Shown: positions 21,106 through 32,198, counted from the first letter of the stretch. The stretch is 64,000 nt of DNA from Gammaproteobacteria bacterium (GCA_030425645.1 JAUHZK010000006.1:186001-250000); one strand, 5' to 3'. The notes: generated by a model not told the origin, from the letters alone. Numbers and translations: made by a program.

Positions 21106-21525
21106 ATGTCTGAGCCATTTTGGCAAACTAAAACTTTAAACGAAATGAATGACGCTGAGTGGGAGTCATTATGCGACGGTTGTGCCCGTTGCTGCGTGGA
21201 AAAGCTTGAGGATGAAGATACCGGCGAGGTGGTTTTTAGCAACGAAGCCTGTGGACTGCTGAATATTAAAAACTGTCGTTGCCGAGCTTACGAAACGCGG
21301 CAGCAGTATGTATCTGGATGTATCAAGCTAACGCCGGAGTTTTTGACCGACCCGCAGCACCGAGAATGGCTGCCGCCAAGTTGCGCCTATCGGCGTTTGG
21401 CTGAGGGTAAGCTACTAGAAGATTGGCATCCGTTAGTGAGTGGAGATGCGGCTAGTGTTCATCGAGCCGCGATCAGTATGAAGGGCTGGTTGATTCAGCC
21501 CAATCCAATCAAGGTGAACAAATAA
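21106..21525 (+). CDS. YcgN/UPF0260 family CxxCxxCC protein
   Basis: WESLCDGCARCCVEKLEDEDTGEVVFSNEACGLLN...CRCRAYETR. Confidence 0.9.
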   Translation: MSEPFWQTKTLNEMNDAEWESLCDGCARCCVEKLEDEDTGEVVFSNEACGLLNIKNCRCRAYETRQQYVSGCIKLTPEFLTDPQHREWLPPSCAYRRLAEGKLLEDWHPLVSGDAASVHRAAISMKGWLIQPNPIKVNK

Positions 21526-22556
21526 TGCGGCCGTTGTTTCAGTCCTTTCCTGAATTGGAGAGCGCGGTTGCCAACGCTGGTTTTGCTCACTTGCCGACGC
21601 CGGTTGAGCTGCATTCGTTTAGCGGTAAGGCCATCTATGTGAAAAGGGATGACCTGACGCATTCCAGCTATGGCGGCAATAAGGTGCGTAAGTTGGAATT
21701 GATTTTGCCGCAAGCTCAGCGTGCCGGGGCTAGGCGCGTGGTGACGTTTGGCGCGACCGGTACTCATCATGGCTTGGCCACCGCGGTGTTTTGCCGGCAA
21801 ATTGGGCTGCAATGTGAAGTGCTGCTGTTTGATCAGCCTGTCACAGAGGCCGTGCAAGATAATATTCGCATGTTGGCGGCACAAGGTGCTGAACTCAAGC
21901 ACTGCGGCAGCTTGGCAAATACCTTGCGCCGTTTCTATTTGCATCCAGGGCGTTTGCAACGGCGCAATTATTTTCTGTTTGCCGGTGGTTCCAATGTGCT
22001 TGGGGTGCTGGCTTTTATTAATGCGGCCTTAGAGCTAAAACAGCAGGTTGATGCCGGTGCTTGCGAGCCGCCAGAACGTATTTACTGTCCTGCGAGTTCT
22101 AACGCGACCTTGGCGGGCTTAACTTTAGGCATCGCTTTGGCGGGGCTGCCGACGCAGGTAATAGGCGTGCGTGTGGGGCCCGCGAAGGTTGGCCCATTTG
22201 ATAGTTGCACGGTTAAATCGGTTAGAGCGTTAATGCAAAAAACGGTGCGCTGGTTGCAGCGCCAAGGGGCAGAGTGGACCGTGCCGGTTCCATCGCCGCA
22301 CGTTTCCGATGATTGGTATGGCGACGGTTATGGGCATCAATATGCTGCCGCCGAGGCTGCTGCAGAATTGTTTTCCGAGACAACAGAGCTGCCACTAGAC
22401 CCTACCTATACCGCTAAGTGCTTCGCTGCTGTGTTGGCAGATAGAAGTGATGGCCCCATCATGTATTGGCACACCTTAAATTCGATGCCGCTGGCGCCGT
22501 TGGCTGAAGGGTTTAATAGCCAACAGCTGCCCGATAGTTTGATTGATACGTTGTAA
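21525..22556 (+). CDS. ACC deaminase / D-cysteine desulfhydrase family PLP enzyme
   Basis: IYVKRDDLTHSSYGGNKVRKLELILPQA; TFGATGTHHGLATA; CPASSNATLAGLTLG. Confidence 0.85.
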   Translation: MRPLFQSFPELESAVANAGFAHLPTPVELHSFSGKAIYVKRDDLTHSSYGGNKVRKLELILPQAQRAGARRVVTFGATGTHHGLATAVFCRQIGLQCEVLLFDQPVTEAVQDNIRMLAAQGAELKHCGSLANTLRRFYLHPGRLQRRNYFLFAGGSNVLGVLAFINAALELKQQVDAGACEPPERIYCPASSNATLAGLTLGIALAGLPTQVIGVRVGPAKVGPFDSCTVKSVRALMQKTVRWLQRQGAEWTVPVPSPHVSDDWYGDGYGHQYAAAEAAAELFSETTELPLDPTYTAKCFAAVLADRSDGPIMYWHTLNSMPLAPLAEGFNSQQLPDSLIDTL

Positions 22557-22664
22557 CAAAAGCCACTGTTCTAAGCGCCTGTCGATGCGCTAGGATGTGA
22601 CCCTAATTATAAAAATGACTGGCATGGAATATGCCGGTTCTATATCTGGTTTGGAGGTTCGCAA

Positions 22665-25181
22665 ATGCGTTTTTGCTCTCGTTATATGGGGTTGATAATG
22701 CTTGGCGTCGGCGCAAGCTCATTGGCTTTGGCGGAAGACGAGTTTGATTTTCTGTTTACCGAAGAGGCTGCAGAGGTTAGTTCTGAGCAGTCTGCAGCAG
22801 ACGATGTGGAACCTGCTGCTGCGGAGACAACAGCTGTCGGTGAAGAGAGTGAGGAGCTAGCTAGTTCATCTTCGGATAGCGATAGTAAGCCAGCTAGTAA
22901 TGCGACACGCAGCCAGCGTGCGGTGATTGAAGAGGTCATCGTGACCTCACAAAAACGTGCTGAAAACATCCGTGACGTGCCAATTTCGGTGTCTGCGTTA
23001 GACGGCGAAGCGTTAAAGACCAATAACATCGCCAATATGAATGACTTGTCGTTGTATACGCCTAACGTCAAATTCCAAGTCACCCCAAATTCTACCTTTA
23101 TCAATATTCGCGGTCTGGGTACCGGCGAGAACCGTGGTTTTGAGCAGTCGGTTGGCTTGGTAATTGATGGTGTGTATTACGGCCGTGGTGACTTTATGCT
23201 CGGTGGCACATTGGATATGGCGCGCATTGAGGTATTGCGAGGCCCGCAAGGAACCTTGTTTGGTAAAAATACCATTGCTGGCGCCTTGAATATCGCCACA
23301 GGCCAGCCCGAAAATGAATTTCATGGTGACGTAGATGCGATGCGTGGTGACTTTAATCATCAGCGTTATCGGGGCGCGATAACAGGCCCGCTTAGCGACA
23401 CGCTTTCCTGGCGATTGGCGTTTCAAGATGAAAGCCGAGACGGCTATATCTACAACACCGCAGTCAACGAATACCACGCGGATCTGAACAACCAAATGGC
23501 TCGAGCTAAACTGCTATGGGAGCCGACTGATAATTTTTCAGCAACCTTAGGTGTTGACGTCAATGAGGTCTCGCAGCGGGGTGACGGCTATCAAATTAGC
23601 CATGTGGTTGGCGACCATTTGGAGGTTTATCAGGCCGCCGACCCGGAAGCTGAGGCCGATGGGACTAATTTTCGGGCCAGTACTGATGATGAGCGTTCTG
23701 GCGGCGAGCGTGAGATTGATGGCCAAACCCTGAATTTGAGTTGGGATATTGGTGATTACAACTTAACCGCGATTACCGGCATGGCGGGTATGGATGTGCG
23801 TCAGGATGTAGATGCGGACTTTTCCGCACACCGTTTTCTGTTTCTCGGTTACCTCGATACTTATGAGCAATTTTCACAAGAACTGCGCTTGACCTCGCCG
23901 CCGGGTGATGTCGAGTACGTGGCCGGTTTGTATTACTTCCGTAGCCGTTTTCAGGTGAACAACAGTATTGAGTCTTATGCTGAAGGCGCGCCAATCTTTT
24001 TGGGGCCGGCATTTGGAGCGCCGGCCGCGGCATCCGGTATTTTAAGTGGGCCTTTAGGTGGCATTGTCGGTACCTTTACCGGCCCTGTGATCGACGACGC
24101 GTCGCGTAAGTCATTTGACCAAACGGCAACGGCTTGGGCCGGTTTTGGTCAGGCGACATGGTATGTCACTGATCGCTGGTCGTTAATCGGCGGCTTGCGT
24201 TATGGCGAGGAAACCAAAGATGTGAATATGAGCTTGTCGTTCGACAATACCGGCCTCCTATTCAGTCAGATTCTAGGTGAGGAGGAGTACGACATTGTCG
24301 ATAGCCGCACGGAAACGGATTTCTCGCCCAAATTTAGCACCAAGTTTGACTTCAACGACGACATTAATATTTACGCTACTTACGCTGAAGGATTTAAATC
24401 CGGCGGTTTTAATGCGCAAGCGCCAACGGCTAGTAATGTGCAGTTTGAGCCAGAAGAGGCGACGACTTATGAGCTAGGCAGCAAGATGCGATTGCTTGAT
24501 GGTGCCATGACGCTCAACGTTGGTTTGTTTAGTACCGATTTCAACAACCTGCAGGTAACCATTTTTAATGGCACCCAGTTTGTGGTGGGCAATGCGGCTA
24601 CAGCCAGAACTCGAGGGTTTGAGTTTGATGGTATGTGGTTGCCATTTGAAAACGCCATGCTGACTTTCTCTGGCGGCTATACCGACGCTAAATACGTTTC
24701 CTACCCTGACGGCCCTTGTTGGGCAGATGGTGATGGTGAGGCTGGGCCAAACCCGCTGGAACGTAGCGAGCCGAACGACTCCACGCCGGATCCAACCGAC
24801 TCTCAGTGCTTCCAGGACCTGTCTGGACAGCCCTTGACACGTGCGCCTGAATGGAACGGTAGTCTGGGCTTGGATTACGGTTTTGCGATACCTAACGTTA
24901 GCTGGCGCCTGCTAACCGGCGTAAATTTCTTGTACCAGTCTGAAACATTTTTGAATTTGGATAATGACCCGCTTGATCTGCAGGAATCCACCACCCAAAT
25001 TAACGCCAAGATCGGCGTAGCGGGGCGGGATGATGATTGGTTCTTTACCATTCACGGCCGCAACCTTACTAATGAGGTGGTGTACCTAGAGGCCGCTGAC
25101 GTGCCTTTATTAGAGGGTGATCATTTCTCGCGTCAAGACTTGCCGCGGACGATTGCAGCGGAGTTTAGATTGGTTTGGTAG
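22665..25181 (+). CDS. TonB-dependent receptor
   Basis: EEVIVTSQKRAENIRDVPISVSALDG TonB-box/plug, RGPQGTLFGKNTIAGALNI, C-terminal beta-strand ending in aromatic residue. Confidence 0.95.
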   Translation: MRFCSRYMGLIMLGVGASSLALAEDEFDFLFTEEAAEVSSEQSAADDVEPAAAETTAVGEESEELASSSSDSDSKPASNATRSQRAVIEEVIVTSQKRAENIRDVPISVSALDGEALKTNNIANMNDLSLYTPNVKFQVTPNSTFINIRGLGTGENRGFEQSVGLVIDGVYYGRGDFMLGGTLDMARIEVLRGPQGTLFGKNTIAGALNIATGQPENEFHGDVDAMRGDFNHQRYRGAITGPLSDTLSWRLAFQDESRDGYIYNTAVNEYHADLNNQMARAKLLWEPTDNFSATLGVDVNEVSQRGDGYQISHVVGDHLEVYQAADPEAEADGTNFRASTDDERSGGEREIDGQTLNLSWDIGDYNLTAITGMAGMDVRQDVDADFSAHRFLFLGYLDTYEQFSQELRLTSPPGDVEYVAGLYYFRSRFQVNNSIESYAEGAPIFLGPAFGAPAAASGILSGPLGGIVGTFTGPVIDDASRKSFDQTATAWAGFGQATWYVTDRWSLIGGLRYGEETKDVNMSLSFDNTGLLFSQILGEEEYDIVDSRTETDFSPKFSTKFDFNDDINIYATYAEGFKSGGFNAQAPTASNVQFEPEEATTYELGSKMRLLDGAMTLNVGLFSTDFNNLQVTIFNGTQFVVGNAATARTRGFEFDGMWLPFENAMLTFSGGYTDAKYVSYPDGPCWADGDGEAGPNPLERSEPNDSTPDPTDSQCFQDLSGQPLTRAPEWNGSLGLDYGFAIPNVSWRLLTGVNFLYQSETFLNLDNDPLDLQESTTQINAKIGVAGRDDDWFFTIHGRNLTNEVVYLEAADVPLLEGDHFSRQDLPRTIAAEFRLVW

Positions 25182-25223
25182 TGCTCAATTAAACTAAAAC
25201 TAATGCGAGCAATCTGGCATTTT

Positions 25224-25271
25224 TAGACTAATCTTGCTAGTCTAGCGCGCAAGAAATGAACTTAAGTTCAT
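25224..25271. promoter_or_regulatory. Putative operator region: TAGACTA-N7-TAGTCTA and perfect 16-bp palindrome ATGAACTTAAGTTCAT
   Basis: Direct inspection: 25224-25244 and 25256-25271, between TonB receptor and TetR start. Confidence 0.6.
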
Positions 25272-25308
25272 AACTGGTTAGTAATTTAGCAGTTTAGTAG
25301 GTGTAATA

Positions 25309-25971
25309 GTGAGAAATCGCGTACGTAGCAGTGTAGTAAACGACGATCATCGTCCTAGAGGCCGGCGTCCCGGCAAAAGTAACACTCGAGAGCAAATTTT
25401 AGATGAGGCCGAGTTCGTTATTGCAACGAAAGGTCCAGACGGTTTTACGCTACAGGAAGTAGCTGATCGTGTGGGCATTCGTCCGCCTTCGATCTTCTCG
25501 CACTTTAAGGGCACTGCGGCACTGACTGAAGCCGTATTTAACCGTATTCTAGATGGCGCTACTCGGGCGATTGCTAATGCGCCGGTTACCACGCCAGTTG
25601 AGACGCTATTGCAGGTTGCTGAGGAATTTACTCGCTTTATGGGTAGCAACCCGGCGCATACACGTTTGATGCTGCAGCAGTTTGCTAGTGGTAATAGCCA
25701 AGAAGCGGCGTTTCACCGCTTCGATAGTGGCGCTGAAGCTGTTGAAGAAATGCTAGAGAAGCTTGATGCATTGATTCAGCTAGGTATCAAAGAAGGCGAA
25801 ATCCGCGACGGTATTGACCGTAAACATTTTGGTGGCTTTCTAGTTGGCGCGGTGCTGCTACGCCTTGCGTGGACAGATTTTGATGGTTGGGATAAGCCTG
25901 ATTGGGCTGCTCTGGTCGATGACATCGTAAAAGAAGTACGTGAGCTGTTAACGCGTTACTTGGCGCCTTAA
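25309..25971 (+). CDS. TetR family transcriptional regulator (GTG start)
   Basis: TREQILDEAEFVIATKGPDGFTLQEVADRVGIRPPSIFSHFKGTAALTEAV HTH. Confidence 0.92.
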   Translation: MRNRVRSSVVNDDHRPRGRRPGKSNTREQILDEAEFVIATKGPDGFTLQEVADRVGIRPPSIFSHFKGTAALTEAVFNRILDGATRAIANAPVTTPVETLLQVAEEFTRFMGSNPAHTRLMLQQFASGNSQEAAFHRFDSGAEAVEEMLEKLDALIQLGIKEGEIRDGIDRKHFGGFLVGAVLLRLAWTDFDGWDKPDWAALVDDIVKEVRELLTRYLAP

Positions 25972-25990
25972 GGTAGAGCCTTGATGTTTT

Positions 25991-26020
25991 AAAAAAGCCG
26001 CGCCAGTCGCGGCTTTTTTT
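25991..26020. terminator. Rho-independent terminator
   Basis: AAAAAAGCCGCGCCAGTCGCGGCTTTTTTT. Confidence 0.85.
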
Positions 26021-26222
26021 ATGCCTGTGGTTTGGCGTGTAGATCGATATGGCTAAACAGAGCCTGTTGCGTGTGGGTTTGTACCGGTTGTTCTGCTTGC
26101 GGCGCCCAGGCGTCGTTAGGCATTGCTGGCCGTGCATTGGAAAACACGCCTAATACAAACGGCAAGCCCAATAAAATGGCAAACAGGGTGTTGGCAAATT
26201 GATGTGTGCGGATATAGCTCAT
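26019..26222 (-). CDS. Small putative membrane protein, unknown
   Basis: 67 aa with one hydrophobic segment (TLFAILLGLPFVLGVF). Confidence 0.45.
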   Translation of the reverse strand: MSYIRTHQFANTLFAILLGLPFVLGVFSNARPAMPNDAWAPQAEQPVQTHTQQALFSHIDLHAKPQA

Positions 26223-26301
26223 AACGTGCTCCTTTGTTATGGCGCTATATTGCTTTGCGGGCTAGCTCATTTAGCGAGCCTGTAGCTGCTATGGCAGCAA
26301 T

Positions 26302-27153
26302 TTATTCGCTGTAATAGGGTTTCTGCTCAGTCGGCTCCCAGCCGGGAGGTTTCCAGGGCCTTTTAAGCGCTTGCCAAATGCTGCTGGAATGCCGCATTTC
26401 ACGCCATAGATTTAGCCACTCATGCACCGCTATTTTAAAAGGGTTGAAGGTGGTGATATTAGTAGTGAGGCCGTATTTCACCTTTTCTTCTTCGGCCGCA
26501 AAGCTGCCAAATAGCTTGTCATAAATAATCAGAAAGCCACCGTAGTTTTTGTCTAGGTATTGCTCATTTGAACCGTGGTGAACGCGGTGGTGGCTAGGCG
26601 TGTTGAAAAACCTTTCAAACCAGCCCATATGGCCGACGGTTTCGGTATGAATCCAGTACTGGTAGAGCAGTGATAGCGCTTGCATGGTCAGTATGGCTAA
26701 GGGGTGGAACCCTAAAATGGGTAACGGCAAATAGAACATCCAATGGAATAGCGGCGTCGTCCAGCTTTGGCGTAGCGCCGTAGACAGGTTGTAGTGTTGG
26801 CTGGAGTGATGATTGACATGGGCAGCCCAGCCGACGCGGGTGCGGTGGCCAAAGCGATGGAAGCAGTAGTAGCAAAAGTCGTCAGCAAAAAACAGCAGTA
26901 GCCATGTCCACCAAAAGTGGCTGCTCAAAAAATCGGCGAACAGTGCGTAGTGCTCGTAAAGCCAAAAGTTAAGGCCAACAATTAGGCTCTTGCTGGCGGC
27001 GCCGATGATGACGTTGCCAATGCCCATCGACAGGCTTGCTGCGGTATCTTTGGTCTCGTAGCCCAGAAAGCCGTGACGCTGCCTGAGATAAAAATACTCC
27101 AACACAATTGTTATGAAAAACAGTGGGATAGCGATATAAATTAATACACTCAA
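26302..27153 (-). CDS. Fatty acid hydroxylase/sterol desaturase family membrane protein
   Basis: HRFGHR, HVNHHSS, HRVHHG histidine clusters. Confidence 0.93.
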   Translation of the reverse strand: MSVLIYIAIPLFFITIVLEYFYLRQRHGFLGYETKDTAASLSMGIGNVIIGAASKSLIVGLNFWLYEHYALFADFLSSHFWWTWLLLFFADDFCYYCFHRFGHRTRVGWAAHVNHHSSQHYNLSTALRQSWTTPLFHWMFYLPLPILGFHPLAILTMQALSLLYQYWIHTETVGHMGWFERFFNTPSHHRVHHGSNEQYLDKNYGGFLIIYDKLFGSFAAEEEKVKYGLTTNITTFNPFKIAVHEWLNLWREMRHSSSIWQALKRPWKPPGWEPTEQKPYYSE

Positions 27154-27173
27154 TTATCTCTCCTGCGGGGCGG

Positions 27174-27819
27174 CTAAGGAGCACTAGGCATTCGTTTACG
27201 GCGCCATAGCGGGCCAACAAGATTGCGGCGGCGGGCGTGGTGCCATGAAGCAAGGTGGTCAATATCGGTCATGGCGGGGTTGTCTGGCAAGCGTTGTCGC
27301 AACCGGCGTGCCTGCCGCTGGGTTTGTTTCATGACTTGGCTGCTGCTCCAGCGCACCTGTTGAAACAGTAGCGGTTGGTAATCGCGGCAGCCGACCAGAA
27401 CGTATCCACCGTCGTCTGCGGGTATCAAGCTGCTGCGGTGTGTCGTTAGCTGTTGCTTAACGCGCTGAATGGCGTCGGCATTCAGTTCTGGGCAATCCGT
27501 GCCGACAATAGCGACCGCCCCGGAATGCTTGAGGCCTAGGCGTATTGAGCGCGCCATACGCTGCCCTAAATCGCCATTGGGTTGTCGCCTAAGCGTTACA
27601 GGGTAGTGCCGGCAGAGTGCAAGAATACTGCCGTTTCGGGTATTGGGGCTAACGGCAATGGTGACATTTGCAACCGTAGCAAGGGCGGCCACGGTTTCAT
27701 GTAGCAGGGTGAGGTAGGCGCGCGTTGCAAAGCGTCGATTACAGCCTCTTGCTAACCGTGTTTTGACTTTGCCTATGAGCGGGTTTTTTGCATATATCAC
27801 TAGCTGGAAGTCAGACATT
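27174..27819 (-). CDS. DUF2064/TIGR04282-type glycosyltransferase-like protein
   Basis: VIYAKNPLIGKVKTRLARG; AIVGTDCPELNADAIQRV; ADDGGYVLVGCR; likely start MSDFQLV at 27819. Confidence 0.88.
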
Positions 27820-27912
27820 CGCTTGCCAAAATGAGAGGTTAAGGTCGGTTTTAGGCGGTATTTTATGAGCCGCACTGGTTACAATGATGCCTTACCTTGA
27901 AAGAGTTTTGCC

Positions 27913-29709
27913 GTGTTGCGCGTATTTCTATTTGCCTTGTTTTGTTTTGTTAGCAGCCTAGCTCAGGCCAATGCTGTTGCTGAGCAGCTGGCGCGGGCCG
28001 GTGCTAATGACCTTGCCCTGCAAAAACTCGAGCAGAGTTTGCTCGGATTGGCGGTAGATAGCCAAGCTTGGCTTACCCTAAAGCGCAAGCAGGTCGCGGT
28101 AATGAAAACACGCGGTTTGTACCGCGAGCTGTCGAGTCTGCTGGCCGCTGACATTGAGGCGAGTGTCGAAGGGTCTAATCGGCGCTGGTTACAAAATCAG
28201 CAAATCGAAGCTTTTCTGGAAGCGGGTGACCCGGTAAAAGCGATGACTGCCATTCGCAAAGCCCTGTGGAATAATGCCAATAGTTATGACCCAGAGGTGC
28301 TGGATGCGATAGCGAATTGGCGGCGGCAGCTGGTGGAGGCGCGGGTTTTGGCCGCGCAATTCGATTTGGCAGCCGACACTTTGGCGCGTTATGAAAACGA
28401 CTATCAGATTGAATCAGATGTAGCGGCTTTGCGCCCAGGAATTCAACGCTGGCCTTGGCAATACAAGCCACGCTTTAATCAGGAACTAAAGCGCAGTCGG
28501 GCGCGACTGTTTTTAGAATCGAGAGAGTTTGGGATTGCCGCCGATTTACTGAAAGACGACGAGCATCCGCAAGTTCAACACGTGCGTTTACTGTCGTTGC
28601 TGCATACCAACAGAATGACCGCAGCAGAGGTCTATAAACGAGCGCTAGAAATGGCGCAGGATAAAAGCCTAGGTCTGCCTGCTCGTAAGAGCGCTTGGGT
28701 ATTGGCGGCGGAAGCGGCGCGTAGCGAGGGCCTGTTTGAAAACGGTATAGAAGCCATTAAACAAGCCATGATTACGGCGCCAGAATTGCCGTACTCGGAG
28801 TCGCTGTTGTCGATGGATGAATCACTGAGCTGGTTCTATCTTGAGACCATAGGGGTGATGCTATTGCAGCGCCGCTTTGAAGGGCAGCCCATCGGCGCCG
28901 TAGCGCAAAACTTGAGCCTTTCGGGCTTAAGTGCCCCTCAACAGCAGGCAGTAATGGTGGAACTGTATCGGCGCAGCGAGTCGGCAGAACAAAAAGCAGA
29001 TTTGCTAGGGCGCATAATCGAGGTAGAGCCAGATGCTAATGTGCGTCGACAGCTGCTGCCGCGATGGCTGCTGAATAATGATTACGTTGACGAGGCAGCG
29101 TTGTCACCAGCACTGCGATACCAGATTGCTGAGTTAGCCTTGGAAGCCGGCGATATTCCATTAGCAGCCGAGCTTATGCAGCAGCTAGATGCGGCACCAA
29201 CAGAGGTTTCAGCGGTGGAATGGCAGTTGCGCCGTGCGCGGGTACTGGTGCTCGCCGCGAAGGCCGAGCAGGGCGTTCTGGTGCTGCATAGTTTGTTGGA
29301 TGGAAACTATGGGGGCGCTCCGCAGCTGGATCGTTTTCTACAAGCTGTTTTTGACGTTCAAGCGGTAGGCGAGAATAAAGCCGCTATCGCTTTATTTCAG
29401 CGTTTATTAAGTAGTGACATTGACCAGCGGCAACGCCGTGAAATTCATTATTGGCTTGCAGATGCGGCCAAAGCCGATGAGAACTACAGCTTAGCCGCCG
29501 AGCATTATTTGCTGTCGGCAGGTGAAAAAGACAATAGCTGGGACCCTTGGGGTGTGAGTGCGCGCCGTCAGGCCGCAGATGCCCTGAAAGCCGGCGGTTT
29601 GTTACAAGATGCCGTCAATGTGTATCAGCGCTTATTAGACCGCTCGCAGGACCGCACCGAGCGCGCGGTGTTAAGAACCAATATTCAACGTCTAAAAGCC
29701 CAACTTTAG
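27913..29709 (+). CDS. TPR-like repeat protein with signal peptide
   Basis: Hydrophobic N-terminus plus helical tandem repeats (AALFQRLLSSD..., AVNVYQRLLDRS). Confidence 0.7.
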   Translation: MLRVFLFALFCFVSSLAQANAVAEQLARAGANDLALQKLEQSLLGLAVDSQAWLTLKRKQVAVMKTRGLYRELSSLLAADIEASVEGSNRRWLQNQQIEAFLEAGDPVKAMTAIRKALWNNANSYDPEVLDAIANWRRQLVEARVLAAQFDLAADTLARYENDYQIESDVAALRPGIQRWPWQYKPRFNQELKRSRARLFLESREFGIAADLLKDDEHPQVQHVRLLSLLHTNRMTAAEVYKRALEMAQDKSLGLPARKSAWVLAAEAARSEGLFENGIEAIKQAMITAPELPYSESLLSMDESLSWFYLETIGVMLLQRRFEGQPIGAVAQNLSLSGLSAPQQQAVMVELYRRSESAEQKADLLGRIIEVEPDANVRRQLLPRWLLNNDYVDEAALSPALRYQIAELALEAGDIPLAAELMQQLDAAPTEVSAVEWQLRRARVLVLAAKAEQGVLVLHSLLDGNYGGAPQLDRFLQAVFDVQAVGENKAAIALFQRLLSSDIDQRQRREIHYWLADAAKADENYSLAAEHYLLSAGEKDNSWDPWGVSARRQAADALKAGGLLQDAVNVYQRLLDRSQDRTERAVLRTNIQRLKAQL

Positions 29710-29711
29710 GG

Positions 29712-29738
29712 CTTGAAACCAAATCAGTCGCCCCCAAA
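29712..29738 (+). promoter_or_regulatory. Sigma-32-like heat-shock promoter upstream of htpG
   Basis: CTTGAAA-N12-CCCCCAAA resembles consensus CTTGAAA-N11-16-CCCCATnT. Confidence 0.7.
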
Positions 29739-29783
29739 AAGTAGGCATTAACTTTTCGCTTACTTTTTTGAAGACGACAGACA

Positions 29784-31715
29784 ATGACGGAAACTGCGAC
29801 CAATAACGCTGCTGGTAAAGAAACCCTAGGCTTTCAAACCGAAGTGAAGCAAATGCTTCACCTGATGATTCACTCCTTGTACTCCAACAAGGAAATCTTC
29901 CTACGTGAATTGATTTCTAACGCTTCAGACGCCTGCGACAAGCTGCGTTTTGAAGCCGTGCAGAACGACGCGCTGTACGAAGGTGACAGCGACCTCAAAA
30001 TCCATATCGACTTCGACAAAGACGCCGGCACCATTACCCTGACCGATAACGGCATCGGTATGAACCGTGAGGAAGTGATTGCCAACATCGGCACCATCGC
30101 CCGTTCCGGTACTAAAGCCTTTATGGAAAACATGACCGGCGACCAGAAAAAAGACTCGGCCTTGATTGGTCAGTTTGGTGTGGGCTTTTATTCCTCATTC
30201 ATCATTGCCGACAAAGTCACGCTCACTACGCGTAAAGCGGGCGAGCCGACCGCTATTCGCTGGGAATCGGCGGGTGAGGGTGACTTCACGCTAGAAGAAG
30301 TTGAGCAAGAAAAACGCGGCACCGAGATTGTGTTGCACCTGCGTGAAGGCGAGGACGAGTTTCTAGACCGCTGGCGTCTAAACGGCCTGATCCACAAATA
30401 CTCAGACCACATTGCCTTTCCAATCTACATGCTCGAATACGTCCCAGAACCAGAAGCGGACGAAGACGGTAATGTGCCGGAGAAGAAAGCCCCAGAGTGG
30501 GAAAAAGTTAACAAGGGCGCGCCGCTCTGGACGCGCGCTAAGAGCGATATTAAAGAAGACGAATACAAAGAATTCTATAAGCACGTATCGCATGACTACG
30601 GCGAGCCAATGACATGGCTGCACAACCGCGTAGAAGGCACGCTGGAATACACCACACTGTTCTACATTCCAGAAAAAGCGCCATTCGATCTCTATGACCG
30701 AGACAGCACCAACGGCATCAAACTGTTTGTGCAGCGCGTATTCATTATGGAAGACAGCGAAAAGCTGATGCCGAAATACCTACGCTTTATTCGCGGCGTA
30801 GTGGACAGCGCCGACCTGCCGCTCAACGTCTCACGTGAGATTTTGCAAGGCAACAAGGTTATCGACACCATCAAGAGTGGATCAACCAAAAAGATTCTGA
30901 GCACGCTGCAGAAAATGGCTGACAAAGAGCCAGAGCAATACCAGCAGTTCTGGGATCAATTCGGTGCCGTGCTAAAAGAAGGTCCGGGCGAAGACCACGG
31001 CAACAAAGAAGCTATCGCTAAGTTGCTGCGTTTTGCCACCACTCAGAGTGAAGGCGAAGCGCAAACCGTTTCATTGGCTCAATACATTGAGCGCATGAAA
31101 GACGGCCAAGACAAGATTTACTACATCACCGCCGACAGCTATGCCGCCGCTAAGAACAGCCCGCACCTAGAGATTCTGAAGAAAAAAGAAATCGAAGTGC
31201 TGCTGTTGAGTGATCGCGTAGACGAATGGCTGGTATCGCACCTGCATGAATTCGACGGCAAGCAACTCACCTCAGTCGCCAAAGGTGATTTAGATTTGGG
31301 TGACACCGAGACCGAAGAAGAGAAAAAAGCCAAAGAAGAAACCGAGAAGGGCGCGAAAGAGCTTGTTGAGCGGATTCAAAAATCACTTGATGGCCGAGTA
31401 AAAGAGGTCAAAGTCACGCACCGCTTAACTGAAAGCCCAGCTTGTATTGTCGCTGACCAGTTCGGCATGAGCGCCAACCTAGCGCGTATGCTGAAAGAAG
31501 CCGGCCAAGCCGCGCCAGACGACAAACCAACGCTAGAAATTAACCCAACGCATCCGCTAGTCAAAAAGCTCGACGGCGAAGCCGAAGGTGAGCGCTTTAA
31601 TGACTGGGCCAGCATTGTGCTAGACCAAGCTATCCTCGCCGAAGGCGGTAAGTTAGATGACCCAGGCAGCTTTGTGCAGAAGCTGAATAAGATGGTTTTG
31701 GATATCGCGTCTTAG
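29784..31715 (+). CDS. htpG: Molecular chaperone HtpG (Hsp90)
   Basis: [43 protein letters not shown]. Confidence 0.98.
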   Translation: MTETATNNAAGKETLGFQTEVKQMLHLMIHSLYSNKEIFLRELISNASDACDKLRFEAVQNDALYEGDSDLKIHIDFDKDAGTITLTDNGIGMNREEVIANIGTIARSGTKAFMENMTGDQKKDSALIGQFGVGFYSSFIIADKVTLTTRKAGEPTAIRWESAGEGDFTLEEVEQEKRGTEIVLHLREGEDEFLDRWRLNGLIHKYSDHIAFPIYMLEYVPEPEADEDGNVPEKKAPEWEKVNKGAPLWTRAKSDIKEDEYKEFYKHVSHDYGEPMTWLHNRVEGTLEYTTLFYIPEKAPFDLYDRDSTNGIKLFVQRVFIMEDSEKLMPKYLRFIRGVVDSADLPLNVSREILQGNKVIDTIKSGSTKKILSTLQKMADKEPEQYQQFWDQFGAVLKEGPGEDHGNKEAIAKLLRFATTQSEGEAQTVSLAQYIERMKDGQDKIYYITADSYAAAKNSPHLEILKKKEIEVLLLSDRVDEWLVSHLHEFDGKQLTSVAKGDLDLGDTETEEEKKAKEETEKGAKELVERIQKSLDGRVKEVKVTHRLTESPACIVADQFGMSANLARMLKEAGQAAPDDKPTLEINPTHPLVKKLDGEAEGERFNDWASIVLDQAILAEGGKLDDPGSFVQKLNKMVLDIAS

Positions 31716-31741
31716 AAATCAGTTTTCTCCTCCACGAAATT

Positions 31742-31777
31742 AAGCCCTGTTAGGATTTACCTACAGGGCTTTCTTTT
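31742..31777. terminator. Rho-independent terminator after htpG
   Basis: AAGCCCTGT-N12-ACAGGGCTT followed by T-rich tract. Confidence 0.8.
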
Positions 31778-31787
31778 TAGGAGGGTA

Positions 31788-32198
31788 TTGGTGAGAAAGG
31801 TCGAATGTTTATGTGGCAGCGTGAAATACGAGCTGCACGGTGAGCTGTCGGCTATACAGGTTTGCCATTGTTCTCAATGTCGTAAAGCTCAAGGCACGCC
31901 ATTTGCCACCAATATCCCGGTATTGGAAGAAAACTTTCGTATCACCCAAGGCCAAGAGTTGCTAAAAGAATACGAGTCTTCACCCGGCAAGGTGAGAGTG
32001 TTTTGTAGTGTGTGCGGCTCGCCGATTATCAGTAAAAAGGTTTCCTTACCCGGTGTGGTGCGCGTGCGTGCTGGCCTGATTAAAGGCGACTTGCCGGTAA
32101 AAATTGCTTTCCACGCCTTTACCGCTAGTAAAGCTAACTGGTGGTCGTTATCTGAAAGTGATGGCGTGCCTCATTACGAGGGTTTTGCGCCCAATTAA
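31788..32198 (+). CDS. GFA family (Gfa-like, zinc-binding) protein
   Basis: CLCGSVKYELHG, CHCSQCRKAQGTPFATN, CSVCGSPI. Confidence 0.93.
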   Translation: MVRKVECLCGSVKYELHGELSAIQVCHCSQCRKAQGTPFATNIPVLEENFRITQGQELLKEYESSPGKVRVFCSVCGSPIISKKVSLPGVVRVRAGLIKGDLPVKIAFHAFTASKANWWSLSESDGVPHYEGFAPN

